64,000 bases of DNA from Qipengyuania seohaensis (GCF_002795865.1 NZ_CP024920.1:434001-498000), one strand, 5' to 3'. Counted from the stretch's first letter, positions 8,821-18,586 are shown. Numbers and translations are program-made. Notes: generated from the letters alone by a model not told the origin.

Positions 8821-9917
8821 CCCGCTGCGGCCAATTGCCGCACAAGGCTTTCGTGGTCCGATTGCGAGAAAGCATACGTTCCGGGATCGAGGCGGGAGAT
8901 TTGCTTGCGAAGTGTCGCAAGTTTGGACCCGTCCATCGAATTCATGACACCGGCTATATCCTCGGCAACAGACAGGCACAGTCCCACGCCAGCCCTGCCA
9001 AGCCAATGCCCGGTTTGCGTACCTACAAGAGCCACAGGGATCACCGCGTGCGAAAGCGCTTCGTAGAGCCGATTGGGCAAGAGCCACGCCGAGTTCAGGC
9101 CTTCCTCGAAAAAATCGATACACCAGGCAAAATTCACTGAAGAATAAAGTTCGGGCAATTCGTCGGTTGAATAGGAGCCCGCAAACTTCACGCCCTCGGC
9201 GTGTTCGACCTGACCGTAGAAATCTTCAAATTCGGTAAGCGACGGGATACCCGCAAGGACCACCTCGATCCGGCCATTCGACCGGGCGGCAGCTTCGCAA
9301 AGCAGATCCAGAGATCGTCGGCAACGCAACATGCCGAACCAGCCGATCCGCCACGGCGCTTGCAGCTGCGCTTTGGCGGGAGAGTTGGCCCCAGCATCGC
9401 CGCGAGACACCTTGTTCTCGACGAGAATGACCGGTCCATGATGTCGCTGAACCGCCTTGAGGTATTTGTGGCGGTAGGCGTCGGAGCTGACGATTGTCGC
9501 TGCGGTGCTGCGAAGCGCTTTTTTTTCGACATTGCGTACGAAGGTGGAAAGCAGTCCCGTGCCGAGCAGGGTGCGATGTATGTCCAGCAATTCGTAAACG
9601 ATTGTCTGGTGCTTTTTCGCAATGCTTCTCGCCAGGGTGAGCATCTCAAGGTTTCGCGCCACGATAATGGTGCAGTCGGCGATTGCTTTCACAAGTGCGT
9701 TTCGAAAAACCATCGCTTTCGCGACAAGCAAGGCGCGTTGGCCGAGCCGAGCATCGTGGGTCTGTCCCAGTGTTATGGCCGGAGCTCCGGAAACAGTCTC
9801 GACCGCCTCTCGGCGATAAAAGCCGGCTACTATGACTTGTGCACCACCTGCCGAAAAGCCTTCGACGCGCCGCGCCACCGCGGCATCGTTCAGGTCGTGC
9901 ACCAGATAGGCAATCAT
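8817..9917 (-). CDS. Glycosyltransferase, GT4/ExoL-like
   Basis: A 366-residue GT-B-type protein from ATG 9917; a TTG at 9950 would add 11 residues. It starts MIAYLVHDLNDAAVARRVEGF, then ARNLEMLTLARSIA and YELLDIHRTLLG near residues 95-125, and WRIGWFGMLRCRRSLDLLCEA in the C-terminal half. This pattern resembles succinoglycan ExoL-type transferases, which are distant GT4 members with a weak E-x7-E (FFEEGLNSAWLLPNRLYEALSH). Its pairing with an ExoA-like gene supports a role in the same oligosaccharide chain. The ExoL assignment is from memory of the family. Confidence 0.75.
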   Translation of the reverse strand: MIAYLVHDLNDAAVARRVEGFSAGGAQVIVAGFYRREAVETVSGAPAITLGQTHDARLGQRALLVAKAMVFRNALVKAIADCTIIVARNLEMLTLARSIAKKHQTIVYELLDIHRTLLGTGLLSTFVRNVEKKALRSTAATIVSSDAYRHKYLKAVQRHHGPVILVENKVSRGDAGANSPAKAQLQAPWRIGWFGMLRCRRSLDLLCEAAARSNGRIEVVLAGIPSLTEFEDFYGQVEHAEGVKFAGSYSTDELPELYSSVNFAWCIDFFEEGLNSAWLLPNRLYEALSHAVIPVALVGTQTGHWLGRAGVGLCLSVAEDIAGVMNSMDGSKLATLRKQISRLDPGTYAFSQSDHESLVRQLAAAG

Positions 9918-10083
9918 CGGGATTTCGGAGGCTGGCCGGGCATAGGTCAAGAAGCCGCCCCTGCCCGATCGGGTGTTCGCAAGCCTTCAAGCAGGTTTCT
10001 AACCAAAGTCAGGGCGCAAGGGAAACTTCATTGCGAAGTAGTGCAGTCCTGCGTCGGCAAGCGTTGCCGCGTCCGCTTCCGAG

Positions 10084-12276
10084 ATGGGGTCCCCCTTGGC
10101 AACACACATTCACGCCGGCTCCGAGCCCGCAACAACTCAATCGAGAGAAGGTCATAATGACTTTCGAAAAGCCCCCTTCCTTCCCGACCCGGGCGATCTG
10201 TGGGCGATACTGCGGCGGCGCATCTGGATATTTCTCGCCATTGCCGGGACCATCCTCATTTTGGCGATCGCCTATGCCTTGCTTCAGCCAAAAATATATT
10301 CTGCAACGGCATCGGTGCTGATCGAACCGGGTCAGCCGGCAGTCGTCGATTTGCAGCCGGTTTCGCCCGATTTGGTTCCGGATACCAACGTGATCGATAC
10401 GGAGGTCGAAATCCTGTCCTCTCCTCGCCTCGCAGGGAAGGTGGCCGAAAGTCTCGATATTGGAAGGTATGCGGAGTTCGGAGGCGGTGAGCGTTCGCCG
10501 GTAAATGACAATACCCGTCCCGGCACACATCCGCTCGCCAGCGCCGTCCAGCGCCATGTCACAATCAGGCGTTCGGGTCTCACCTACCTCATCGGCATCA
10601 ACGCCAGGTCCCGCAATCCCGAACTGGCAGCGGCCATTGCGAACGAATATGCCCTCCAGTATCTGGAACAACAGAAGTCCGGGAAACTGGAAGTTTCCCA
10701 GGACGCGGGCGAATTTTTGCAAGGTCGACTTGTCGATTTGCGCGCCAAGGCAGCGAATGCCGATGCCGCACTACACAACTACAAGATCCGCAATGGCCTC
10801 ATGAGCGCAGAAGGCGCGACGATGGCAGAACAGGAAGTGTCCGTTCTCAACCAGGAAATTTCTGCAGCGCGCGCAGATCTGGCAGAGAAGCAAGGCCTGC
10901 TGTCGGCAGCAAGAAGCAGGGTTGGACGCGGTGGTGGCGGGGCGCAGGTTCCGGCCGCACTACAATCGAGTACGGTTGCCGAATTGCGCTCCCGCGAGGC
11001 TCGCTTGAGTGGCGAACTGGCCAATCTCGAGGAGCGCTATGGTGGACGCCATCCGCAAGTGCTGCGTGCGAGAGAGGAGATTGCGGACACCAGACAACAG
11101 ATCCAGAGCCAGATCGACCGGATCCTGGCCTCGCTGGAGTCCGATGTCGTGGCGGCACGTTCGCGTCTCGGTTCGCTCGAAGCCAGCCAAAGCGGTGCCC
11201 GCGGCTCGCTGGAAGCCAACGATGCAGCGCAGGTGGGTTTCCTGGAGCTGGAGCGCAGCGCGGAGGCCGCCCGCTCGATCTACGAAGCTTTCCTCAAACG
11301 CGCGCAGGAAATGGGTTCGCAAGAAGGCCTGATACGCGCCGATGCCTCGATCGAAACGCTGGCTCGCGTGCCACGTTCTCCCTCCTCCCCCAATATTCCT
11401 CTGATAATTGCGCTGGGGGCGACCATGGCCCTTGTCGGGGGGCTGTTGGGTGTCGCCGCAGGCGAATATTTCGACGCCCGGATCAGGACCCGCTCCGACG
11501 TGGAGGACAAGCTGCGTATCCCCTATCTCGGTGCCGTTCCGGAACTCGGAAGCACCACGGAAAGCGCGGTGCGAGGCGTGGCACCGCACGATTTTCTCGT
11601 CGAACACCCTCAATCTAAGTTCGCCGAGTCCCTGCGTGCTTTAGGCTCGGCGCTCAAGCTGGGGACGCCCGATGGCGCAAGAAGCCTGGCAATAACTTCG
11701 GCCCTGCCACGTGAAGGCAAGTCGACCACTTCGCTTTGCCTCGCCCGATCTTTGGCCCTATCCGGCAAGCGCACCATCCTTGTCGATTGCGACTCCCGCA
11801 GGCGCGCGGCCAGCGAAATGCTGTTGCCGGAAAAGCACGTGGGCCTTCGCGGCTTTCTGGCTGGCTCACTATCGCTGACTGATGCAGTCTTCGTGGAAGA
11901 TGCGACAGGATTGTCCGTTCTCGGGTCGCGTGTACCGAAGGACGACGGAAGCGACCTATTTGCTTCATCCCGGTTCTCCGAACTTCTCGCACAGCTAGAA
12001 GACAACTATAAAGTGGTTATCGTCGATACCGCGCCGATCCTGGGCATTGCGGAGACGAGGACGCTGGTGAGAGACGTTGATGCCACACTGGTGATCGCTC
12101 GATGGAGATCGACTTCGATCAAGGCGGTCGACACTGCGGTGGACCTGCTCCTTACATCCGAGGCACGTGTTGCGGGCCTCGCGCTAACACAGGTCGATGT
12201 GCGGCAACATGCAAGCACCGGGCAGCAGGACATCTACAGCTATCAGGAAGAATTTGCCGGCTACTACATGGAATAA
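10084..12276 (+). CDS. Wzc/GumC-type polysaccharide co-polymerase with BY-kinase domain
   Basis: The open frame gives 730 residues. An N-terminal membrane segment (IWIFLAIAGTILILAIAYALL) precedes a Wzz chain-length domain and a long coiled coil (about 210-410). A second membrane segment lies near 440-465. The cytoplasmic BY-kinase domain has Walker A PREGKST, Walker A' TILVDCDSRR and Walker B VVIVDTAP, and a tail with several tyrosines (YSYQEEFAGYYME) suited to autophosphorylation. It controls chain length and export with the Wza-like lipoprotein. The 5' end is odd: the strong GAGAAGG box and ATG at 10157 are out of frame with this protein by one base (see findings), so the true N-terminus is uncertain. 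Confidence 0.92.
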   Translation: MGSPLATHIHAGSEPATTQSREGHNDFRKAPFLPDPGDLWAILRRRIWIFLAIAGTILILAIAYALLQPKIYSATASVLIEPGQPAVVDLQPVSPDLVPDTNVIDTEVEILSSPRLAGKVAESLDIGRYAEFGGGERSPVNDNTRPGTHPLASAVQRHVTIRRSGLTYLIGINARSRNPELAAAIANEYALQYLEQQKSGKLEVSQDAGEFLQGRLVDLRAKAANADAALHNYKIRNGLMSAEGATMAEQEVSVLNQEISAARADLAEKQGLLSAARSRVGRGGGGAQVPAALQSSTVAELRSREARLSGELANLEERYGGRHPQVLRAREEIADTRQQIQSQIDRILASLESDVVAARSRLGSLEASQSGARGSLEANDAAQVGFLELERSAEAARSIYEAFLKRAQEMGSQEGLIRADASIETLARVPRSPSSPNIPLIIALGATMALVGGLLGVAAGEYFDARIRTRSDVEDKLRIPYLGAVPELGSTTESAVRGVAPHDFLVEHPQSKFAESLRALGSALKLGTPDGARSLAITSALPREGKSTTSLCLARSLALSGKRTILVDCDSRRRAASEMLLPEKHVGLRGFLAGSLSLTDAVFVEDATGLSVLGSRVPKDDGSDLFASSRFSELLAQLEDNYKVVIVDTAPILGIAETRTLVRDVDATLVIARWRSTSIKAVDTAVDLLLTSEARVAGLALTQVDVRQHASTGQQDIYSYQEEFAGYYME

Positions 12277-12297
12277 CGCGGAAGGGAGCAAATTCTC

Positions 12298-13548
12298 TCA
12301 GAAAGCGAGGCGAACACCCAGCATCGCTCGCTTGCGTTCGAACGTCCGGAAGAAATCCGCGTCCGAGCTGCGGTCGAAATACCGCAGCGATCCGACGATG
12401 CGCAGTCGGCGGTTGGCATAATAGATGCCTGACAGCTCGCCCGCTACCTCGTCTGCAGCAACATCGATAGCGCCGAGTGTTCTGATACGCGCGATGCGTG
12501 CATCCGCCTCGATCACGAAATTGCGCAGCAGTTCATGGCGGACGTTGAGGCGAGCCTGGCTCCGAAGATTGCCGGTCGTCAGACGCGAGCCACCCTCCTC
12601 GATCTCGCGATCGAAAAAGAACCTTACATCGGTCAGGGGGGTCACGTTCCAGTCTACGTGGCCGCCGTAGGAGACTCCGGAGATGTCCGCAAAGGCGGGA
12701 GAGTCGCTTTCCCTGCGCAAGATGCCAGCACGCGCTTCGACAAACAGCAAGCGGGTGAGTTCGATCCGGCCTCCGGCCTCCAGCTTGTAGCCCGTCGAGT
12801 CCCTGTCCGCCTGAAGTCCGCTTTCTTCAGCCGAGGTGTATTCGAACCTGTCGATCTGGGCGCGGACCAGGGCAGAAAGGCGTGGCGCAAATTCATAAGC
12901 CACTCTCCCCGACAAACGGCCATATCTGGAATCGCGAAAATCCTGTTCTATGGGATTTCCCTCGAAGGACACGCCATCCCGGAAATCGAGTTCTGTGATT
13001 TCGGCTTCGCCGGTTACCTCGATCGGACGCAGCGACCAATCCACCGCCACCAGAGTATTTTTGCGGGAAAAGCGGGAAGGTTCGCGGGACCGTTCGATGC
13101 TCCCGATGCTGGAGCGGCTTTCGGATAGGGCATCTGCGGCGACATAACCTCGGAGCGAAAGGTCGCGGCTTATGTCGAATGTGCCCTCAACCCGGGCGCC
13201 GGCTTCCAGCGCATCCTCGCTGCTCCACCGACGGTGCAGCGATTGATCCACGTAAGCGACGCCGCGTAGCCGATGTCGCCGCCACAAAGATCGAGCTTCA
13301 ACTTTCCCGCGAACAGTGAGTATCTCATCGTCCGAACTTGCATCCGGCAAGGCCAGCGGATTGTCGTCATATTCGACGAAAGCATCGACACTTGGATGAA
13401 GCATGAAACTGCCGATCCTCGCCCCGACGGGGCGGTATCCTTCGAGCGTTTCGTCGCTTGCGGACCGATCGTCGATGCTTTGTGCGGCGACGGGAGCGGC
13501 AGACAGGATCAGGACCATGGCAGTTGTGGTCTTCGCGATGCGCACCAT
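12298..13548 (-). CDS. Outer-membrane beta-barrel protein of the polysaccharide locus
   Basis: A 416-residue secreted protein from ATG 13548, with GGGAGG six bases upstream. A signal peptide (about 1-23, ending APVAAQS) is followed by alternating amphipathic beta strands through the whole length and a C-terminal phenylalanine (GVRLAF), the usual signature of an outer-membrane barrel. Similar proteins accompany exopolysaccharide loci in sphingomonads and Caulobacter, where they are thought to help export. It starts only 61 bp after the lasso exporter's stop, on the same strand, so read-through from that operon is possible. It ends convergently with the autokinase gene. Confidence 0.8.
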   Translation of the reverse strand: MVRIAKTTTAMVLILSAAPVAAQSIDDRSASDETLEGYRPVGARIGSFMLHPSVDAFVEYDDNPLALPDASSDDEILTVRGKVEARSLWRRHRLRGVAYVDQSLHRRWSSEDALEAGARVEGTFDISRDLSLRGYVAADALSESRSSIGSIERSREPSRFSRKNTLVAVDWSLRPIEVTGEAEITELDFRDGVSFEGNPIEQDFRDSRYGRLSGRVAYEFAPRLSALVRAQIDRFEYTSAEESGLQADRDSTGYKLEAGGRIELTRLLFVEARAGILRRESDSPAFADISGVSYGGHVDWNVTPLTDVRFFFDREIEEGGSRLTTGNLRSQARLNVRHELLRNFVIEADARIARIRTLGAIDVAADEVAGELSGIYYANRRLRIVGSLRYFDRSSDADFFRTFERKRAMLGVRLAF

Positions 13549-13609
13549 CAAGTCCTCCCGATGCCCGGTAACATGCCAGCCGCCATCGCAGCCCCGCCCG
13601 ACAGAGACA

Positions 13610-15439
13610 CTAAATCAGGTTAGTTGCGTGTACTCCGGGCGAGACGGGTGGTGCGGACGGGATGTCGGACGAGAGCATCCTTCCCACTATGCCGTCAGCA
13701 CCTGCCAACTCGTCAGGGCTTCCCTGCTCCACCAATCTGCCGGCTTCGAGAGCGATCACGAAATCGGCTGCGGCCACCATTTGTGGACGATGCGCGATGA
13801 CCAGCACCGTGACGATACCGCGCAGTTTCTCCAATGTACTGAGGATCGCATTCTGGCTTTCCCAATCGAGAGCGCTGGTCGCCTCATCCAGAACCAGAAG
13901 CTGCGGACGGGAGATCAATGCCCTCGCAAGGGCAATCCTTTGTCGCTGCCCGCCGGACAGGAACGCGCCATCGTCACCGATGACGGTTTTCATTCCCAAG
14001 GGCAATTCGCGAACGAAATCGTCCGCTCCGGCAAGCGCCAGTGCCTCCGTCAGTTCACGTTCGGAAGCATCCTGCCGAGCAAGCCTGAGATTGGTGGCGA
14101 TATCCCCATGCAACAAGAAGGCATTCTGCGGCACATAAGCGACTCTCGATCTCCAGCTGCGAAGGGAACCGCGATCGAGATAGTGGCCGTCGATAGCGAT
14201 CGCGCCACTGGTCGGGATCATGAGACCGGTAACAAGATCGGCCAGTGTGCTTTTCCCGCTACCGGAACGGCCGACCAAGGCGCAAGACGATCCGGCAACC
14301 AATTCGAAACTGATTTCATTCAGCGATGGCCGATCATCGTTACCTGGGTAGGCAAAGGAAACCCGGTCGAACGAGATAGCCTGACGAAGAACCGGATCCC
14401 CATGGCTCGCAATGACCGCCACCGGCTCACCAAGGCCCTCGAAGTCCTTTTTCAATCTCTCGATTTCGATGAACACAGGGAGATTTGAGATGATGTCCTG
14501 CGCGCCGTTCTGCAGACTGAGAAATCGCGGCGAGAGGCGCATGAGGATGAACAGGAACGTCACCAGAACGGCCAGCGAAAGTTGCAGGTGCAAAAGGCCC
14601 ACATAGAGAATGGCAGCCACAGCGACAGCACTAAGGGTCTGCGACACCACTCCGCCCAGCGAAGCCAAACGCATATAGCCCACCGATTCATCGCGCACAG
14701 TCTCAAGGTTCCCCGCCAGATTGGCGCGAAACGCGTCTTCGGCGTTGTGGATCTTGGCTGTTTTGAGGCCGCCCAGAAATTCGCCGATCGTGCGATATTG
14801 CGCGCGTTTGTTGACCGTCCGTTCAATGCCGAAACGCGCTGCACGACGCCTGAGCGGCGCAAGAACCGCAAAGATGACGGCCCCCAAGAGGGTCGCAAGG
14901 AGTGTCATGGCAGGACTTATCAGCCAGGAGACGCAGAGGTAGATCAACAGTAGTATCGAGGTCTGCAGCAACATCATTGTGGCAAAAGCCGCCGCATAAA
15001 TGCGCTCCACATCGGTGGTCATGAGATGGTGCAGATCGGCCTGCCTGCGGCTGACAAGATAGTCCCAACGCATCGACGAGACTCGCGAGAAAAGATCGAG
15101 CCGTACTGCGTTGAGCAGGCCGAACAGGTGGTTGGCGAGATATATGTTCTTGTAGCGGCTCAGCAACGCCTGCGACACGACCAGCGCGACAACGACAGCC
15201 AGCAACTGTTCGAGTGACAGCGAGATTTCCCAAACGAGCGGGATTTGGTCACGAGCCGCGCCTGACGAGGCTTCGAAATTCGCCAGCAAGGGCAAAACCA
15301 TAAGCAGCGAGAGGCCCTCGGCGAGACCCGCAATCACCATTAAGGTAAGTGCGCTGAAGAATCCTTTCGTATCGTGCCTGAAAATCATTCGCAGAAGCGC
15401 GGGGAAGGACTTCCTGCCGTTACCTTGCTCTTTCGGCAT
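13610..15439 (-). CDS. Lasso-peptide ABC exporter (D protein), permease plus ATPase
   Basis: A 609-residue half-transporter: six transmembrane segments in about 30-300, then an ABC ATPase with Walker A GRSGSGKST (390-398), Q-loop YVPQNAF, signature LSGGQRQ and Walker B LLVLDEATSALD. It is the last gene of the A-B1-B2-C-K-D operon and begins three bases after the kinase stop. In lasso systems the D protein exports the mature peptide and gives self-protection. No peptidase C39 domain is present, as expected when B2 removes the leader. A link to the neighbouring polysaccharide genes cannot be excluded, but the spacing favours the lasso operon. Confidence 0.9.
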   Translation of the reverse strand: MPKEQGNGRKSFPALLRMIFRHDTKGFFSALTLMVIAGLAEGLSLLMVLPLLANFEASSGAARDQIPLVWEISLSLEQLLAVVVALVVSQALLSRYKNIYLANHLFGLLNAVRLDLFSRVSSMRWDYLVSRRQADLHHLMTTDVERIYAAAFATMMLLQTSILLLIYLCVSWLISPAMTLLATLLGAVIFAVLAPLRRRAARFGIERTVNKRAQYRTIGEFLGGLKTAKIHNAEDAFRANLAGNLETVRDESVGYMRLASLGGVVSQTLSAVAVAAILYVGLLHLQLSLAVLVTFLFILMRLSPRFLSLQNGAQDIISNLPVFIEIERLKKDFEGLGEPVAVIASHGDPVLRQAISFDRVSFAYPGNDDRPSLNEISFELVAGSSCALVGRSGSGKSTLADLVTGLMIPTSGAIAIDGHYLDRGSLRSWRSRVAYVPQNAFLLHGDIATNLRLARQDASERELTEALALAGADDFVRELPLGMKTVIGDDGAFLSGGQRQRIALARALISRPQLLVLDEATSALDWESQNAILSTLEKLRGIVTVLVIAHRPQMVAAADFVIALEAGRLVEQGSPDELAGADGIVGRMLSSDIPSAPPVSPGVHATNLI

Positions 15440-15442
15440 CCG

Positions 15443-16384
15443 CTATTCCCGAAGGTCTTCAAGCAAGAAGGAGGCGATTTCTCCCAGTCTTTCAAGCGAG
15501 CGTGGTACCGTCAAAATGGCGATATCGCTGGTTTCAGCGACCTGGGTGCACTGGTCCAGATGTCTGCGCGCCGCATCTCCATCCAACGCTTGGGGCCCGA
15601 ACCGTGTCACATAGGAAAATCGCAGCAAAGCCTTGAAGCGCAAATTGACAGGAAGGGATTCGGCGGCGAGCTGGGATCCCGTCGCAAGTAAATATATCTT
15701 CCGCAACCTCGTCGGCTTCGCGCTAAAACCGGCTGCGAGAGTATAGCGGTCCTTGTCAGGCACCCGCATCACGGCTGGCCTCCTTGCAGAACCCGCCGGT
15801 CGGTGAACACTGGCGGCTGCGGAAGAAAGCTTGACCTGTGCGAAGGCCGGCTGGATCATCTTCAGCTTGCTGCCGGAAAGGGCGAGTATATCGTCGGTGA
15901 GCAATTCATGGCCCGCATTGACGAGGCTGGCTGCAGTTGTTGATTTTCCCGCACCCTTGTCACCAAGAAACGCGATGCCCTGTCCGCCGATAGCCAGAGC
16001 GCTTCCGTGAAGCACGAACGCTTTTCGCGCCTGCAACACCAGGGCCATGACCGGGCCGAGCAAAGCAAAACCTAGCAGCTCCGGATCGGCACCGGCCGCC
16101 AGATCGACCACTACGCGCGACCTGTCTGCGATACGGAAGCACCCAAGTTCAGGCCAAACAAGAATAGTTTCGCTTTCGCTGAAGAGAAACTGACCTTCTG
16201 TCGGGAACCCGGTAAAATCGCATCCATCCTTTCCCCTTAGAAAAACAACATCGACTTCCGTAATCGCTGACACAGCGAGTTCGGGAAGCGCAAATGCCGA
16301 TCCGACGCGCAATCCGAAGGCGCGGTAGTGAAACAATCGATGCTCCACCTCCTGCGACGCTTGATGATCGGGAGCCAGTATCAC
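15443..16384 (-). CDS. HPr-kinase-like enzyme of the lasso cluster (K protein)
   Basis: From GTG 16384, overlapping the cyclase stop as GTGA, the protein is 313 residues. It has the HprK C-terminal kinase pattern: VLHGSAL (125-131), P-loop GDKGAGKST (141-149) and HELLTDDILAL (159-169), but no N-terminal HPr-binding domain. In paeninodin-type lasso clusters a kinase of this class phosphorylates the side chain of the precursor's C-terminal serine. The precursor here also ends in Ser, so that is the likely substrate. It sits between the cyclase and the exporter in a tight operon. Confidence 0.88.
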   Translation of the reverse strand: MILAPDHQASQEVEHRLFHYRAFGLRVGSAFALPELAVSAITEVDVVFLRGKDGCDFTGFPTEGQFLFSESETILVWPELGCFRIADRSRVVVDLAAGADPELLGFALLGPVMALVLQARKAFVLHGSALAIGGQGIAFLGDKGAGKSTTAASLVNAGHELLTDDILALSGSKLKMIQPAFAQVKLSSAAASVHRPAGSARRPAVMRVPDKDRYTLAAGFSAKPTRLRKIYLLATGSQLAAESLPVNLRFKALLRFSYVTRFGPQALDGDAARRHLDQCTQVAETSDIAILTVPRSLERLGEIASFLLEDLRE

Positions 16385-18171
16385 GCCGCCGCGCGCTTGG
16401 TGATCGACCGGCGCATTTCGACCCAGGCCCCAAGCGCAACCACCCGCCACACTGCTTGAACATTTGCCGAATTATTCTCGCCTGACCCCTGCATCAGCGC
16501 AAAGGCTGCACGCGCAGCTTCGAGATCGACGTAGGGCTCCAGCGCGTCTGAATGGAGGATGTGTTTGATATAAGACGAATGGTGCGCGACCATCCCGTCC
16601 TTCAGCTGTGCGGTGAAGTCCATCTTGCCGCGCCTTTGTAATATCGGCTGCGGCACCGTGCCCTTCATCGCTCGGCGCAAAACTACCCGTGTCTGGCCAC
16701 CCTCAAGCTTCGCTATGGATGGAAGCGATAGGCAAAAGCTGACGAGCTCCTTGTCCCAGAAGGGAAAACGGCTTCCGATGCCTCGCCCGCGGTAAAAGCG
16801 AGCCAATACCTCGAATGCGTAGGGCTGCAATGGCGCCTTCAATTGCGCACAATGCTGCTGCGGCTCGGTTGCTCCGGACGGAAAGGGCGGCGATTGTCGC
16901 AGCCGTTCGTCGAGGCGGGTGTTTTCGATCAGATCCTTTGACGGCCAACCGGGCATAGGGGCACGGCACTTCTCACTGCCGCGCAACTTTTTCTTCGAGC
17001 CAACAGCTTTGTAAATCAGGCGCGCGGATCTGCCATGGGTCCTTCTAGCAACCGCCCCGACCAATTCGTGTCTGGCCTTTCCATAATCGCGAGCGATCGG
17101 ACCGCACTCCTTCGCCAGACTCATCCATCGACCGGCAGCAGCAAGTTCGTCCAGACGTCCGAAACCGTGCGAGACCACCTCGTCCCCTCCATGCCCATCG
17201 AGCAGGACCGCAATCCCATCGTCTGCCGCGCGCTCCACGAGCGGTTTGATGGCGATCAGGTTCGGGGCCAGGAAAGGGCCACCTTGTTCTTCGAGCATGG
17301 CATTGAGTCCATCGAGCGGAGCATAGCTTTCTCGCTCGATTACTGTTGGTCGGAACCCGCCATTCCGGAGCGCCACGTCGATAAACGGCTTGTCATCATT
17401 CGCACCGCCATCGGCGAAGGTCATCGAGTATGTCGCCAATAGGGTATGGGAGGCAAGATGATCGCGCGTGACGCAAGCGATGCTGGTGGAGTCGAGGCCG
17501 CCGCTCAACAAGCATCCAAGCTTGTCCGCCTGGCGTGTGCGTTTGCGTATCGAATTCCGGAAGAGTTGCGCGAAGCGTTCCGGAGCCTCGCGAGCGTCAC
17601 ATTCGGCTGCTATTTCCAAGTTGACGTATTGGCGCACCTCGGTGCTTCCATTGCGATAGGTGAGAGAGTGGCCGGGCGGCAGGGTGCTGATCGCCTTCCA
17701 CCTGGAGTTGCCTTCGATCACACGGCCGACCAGAAAATCCGCTATCGCCCATTCTTCCAAGTCGGAGCCGCCGGGCGGCAATTGAGGCAAGAATTGCGGG
17801 TCGGATGAGAAGACCAGCCTGTCGCCGAGTTCGCGGTAGCAGAGCGGTCGCACACCGAAGCGATCACGCGCGCAAAAAAGAGTGCGCGCGGCACTGTCCC
17901 ATATCGCCAGAGCAAAATCGCCATCCAGCTTTTGCGGCAGCCCCGGACCCCATCTGCGATAACCGGCCAGCAGAAGTGACGCGACGGGGGTCGATCTGGA
18001 CAGACCTAGCTCACATGAAAGCTCAACTAGGTTATAGATGGAAGCATCGGCAACAAGCCCGAGCTTCATATCGGCATCATGGGCAAGAATTGCGGGGTCG
18101 TTCGCCAGAAATTGCACATCGACCTTGCCGTCTGCGCCTTTCGGGACGGTGCCTGAAATGGCAAAATTCAT
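16381..18171 (-). CDS. Lasso cyclase, asparagine-synthetase-like (C protein)
   Basis: This 596-residue protein has an N-terminal amidotransferase-like half (LDGDFALAIWD, CARDRFGVRPLCY at 100-112) and a C-terminal ATP-pyrophosphatase half with SGGLDS at 223-228. The catalytic N-terminal Cys of true asparagine synthetases is missing (it begins MNFAIS), as is usual for lasso cyclases. It should adenylate the Asp9 side chain of the core and close the amide ring with the N-terminal amine. ATG 18171 is one base after the B2 stop (TGA-G-ATG), which fits coupled translation. It is the diagnostic gene of the operon. Confidence 0.93.
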   Translation of the reverse strand: MNFAISGTVPKGADGKVDVQFLANDPAILAHDADMKLGLVADASIYNLVELSCELGLSRSTPVASLLLAGYRRWGPGLPQKLDGDFALAIWDSAARTLFCARDRFGVRPLCYRELGDRLVFSSDPQFLPQLPPGGSDLEEWAIADFLVGRVIEGNSRWKAISTLPPGHSLTYRNGSTEVRQYVNLEIAAECDAREAPERFAQLFRNSIRKRTRQADKLGCLLSGGLDSTSIACVTRDHLASHTLLATYSMTFADGGANDDKPFIDVALRNGGFRPTVIERESYAPLDGLNAMLEEQGGPFLAPNLIAIKPLVERAADDGIAVLLDGHGGDEVVSHGFGRLDELAAAGRWMSLAKECGPIARDYGKARHELVGAVARRTHGRSARLIYKAVGSKKKLRGSEKCRAPMPGWPSKDLIENTRLDERLRQSPPFPSGATEPQQHCAQLKAPLQPYAFEVLARFYRGRGIGSRFPFWDKELVSFCLSLPSIAKLEGGQTRVVLRRAMKGTVPQPILQRRGKMDFTAQLKDGMVAHHSSYIKHILHSDALEPYVDLEAARAAFALMQGSGENNSANVQAVWRVVALGAWVEMRRSITKRAAA

Positions 18172-18172
18172 C

Positions 18173-18586
18173 TCAGCCCAAATCTGCCAGTTGCCTGTAT
18201 GCCGAAACGCTTCCGTCCGCATTTCCCAGCACGCAGACGCCATTGCAATTGACCCATGCATGAGCGCTGACAGGGCCGCCGCTCTTTAGCCGGACACCCA
18301 CTATTATGTTAGACCGGTGCCCGGACCGCGCGAGGAGCCACCGAAGGGCAACCGCTTGTGGCAGACAATTGGCAAATGGAATGAAACGTCCTGCAAAATG
18401 AAAATGCCGGCCAAGCCATCTGGCGTAATGTTGCGAACCCTTTCGGGAAATCGGCTTGGCGGTGGCGGCGGCAAGCCGGTTATATCCGAGCAGGGCCAGG
18501 GAAGCTGTCGCAACAATCAAAACCACTGCGCAGCGCATCAGTAGAAACGGATCCAACTGCTTGGTGGTTGGTCGCTTGTCAGGCAT
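18173..18586 (-). CDS. Lasso leader peptidase, transglutaminase-like (B2 protein)
   Basis: The 137-residue protein starts at ATG 18586, overlapping the B1 stop by 8 nt. It has the transglutaminase-like cysteine protease pattern: NCLPQAVALRWLLARSGH with catalytic Cys74, AHAWV with His109, and an acidic residue near 124 (GNADG). B2 cleaves the leader after the residue that follows the conserved Thr. A hydrophobic segment at about 19-36 may be a membrane anchor or part of the fold. The size and separate B1 gene mark this as a split-B system, the common form in proteobacteria with kinases. Confidence 0.92.
   Translation of the reverse strand: MPDKRPTTKQLDPFLLMRCAVVLIVATASLALLGYNRLAAATAKPISRKGSQHYARWLGRHFHFAGRFIPFANCLPQAVALRWLLARSGHRSNIIVGVRLKSGGPVSAHAWVNCNGVCVLGNADGSVSAYRQLADLG

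Noticed and set aside
13610..15439. ABC exporter as part of the polysaccharide pathway
   Set aside because: The three-base gap to the lasso kinase gene and the operon order favour the lasso system; not fully excluded.
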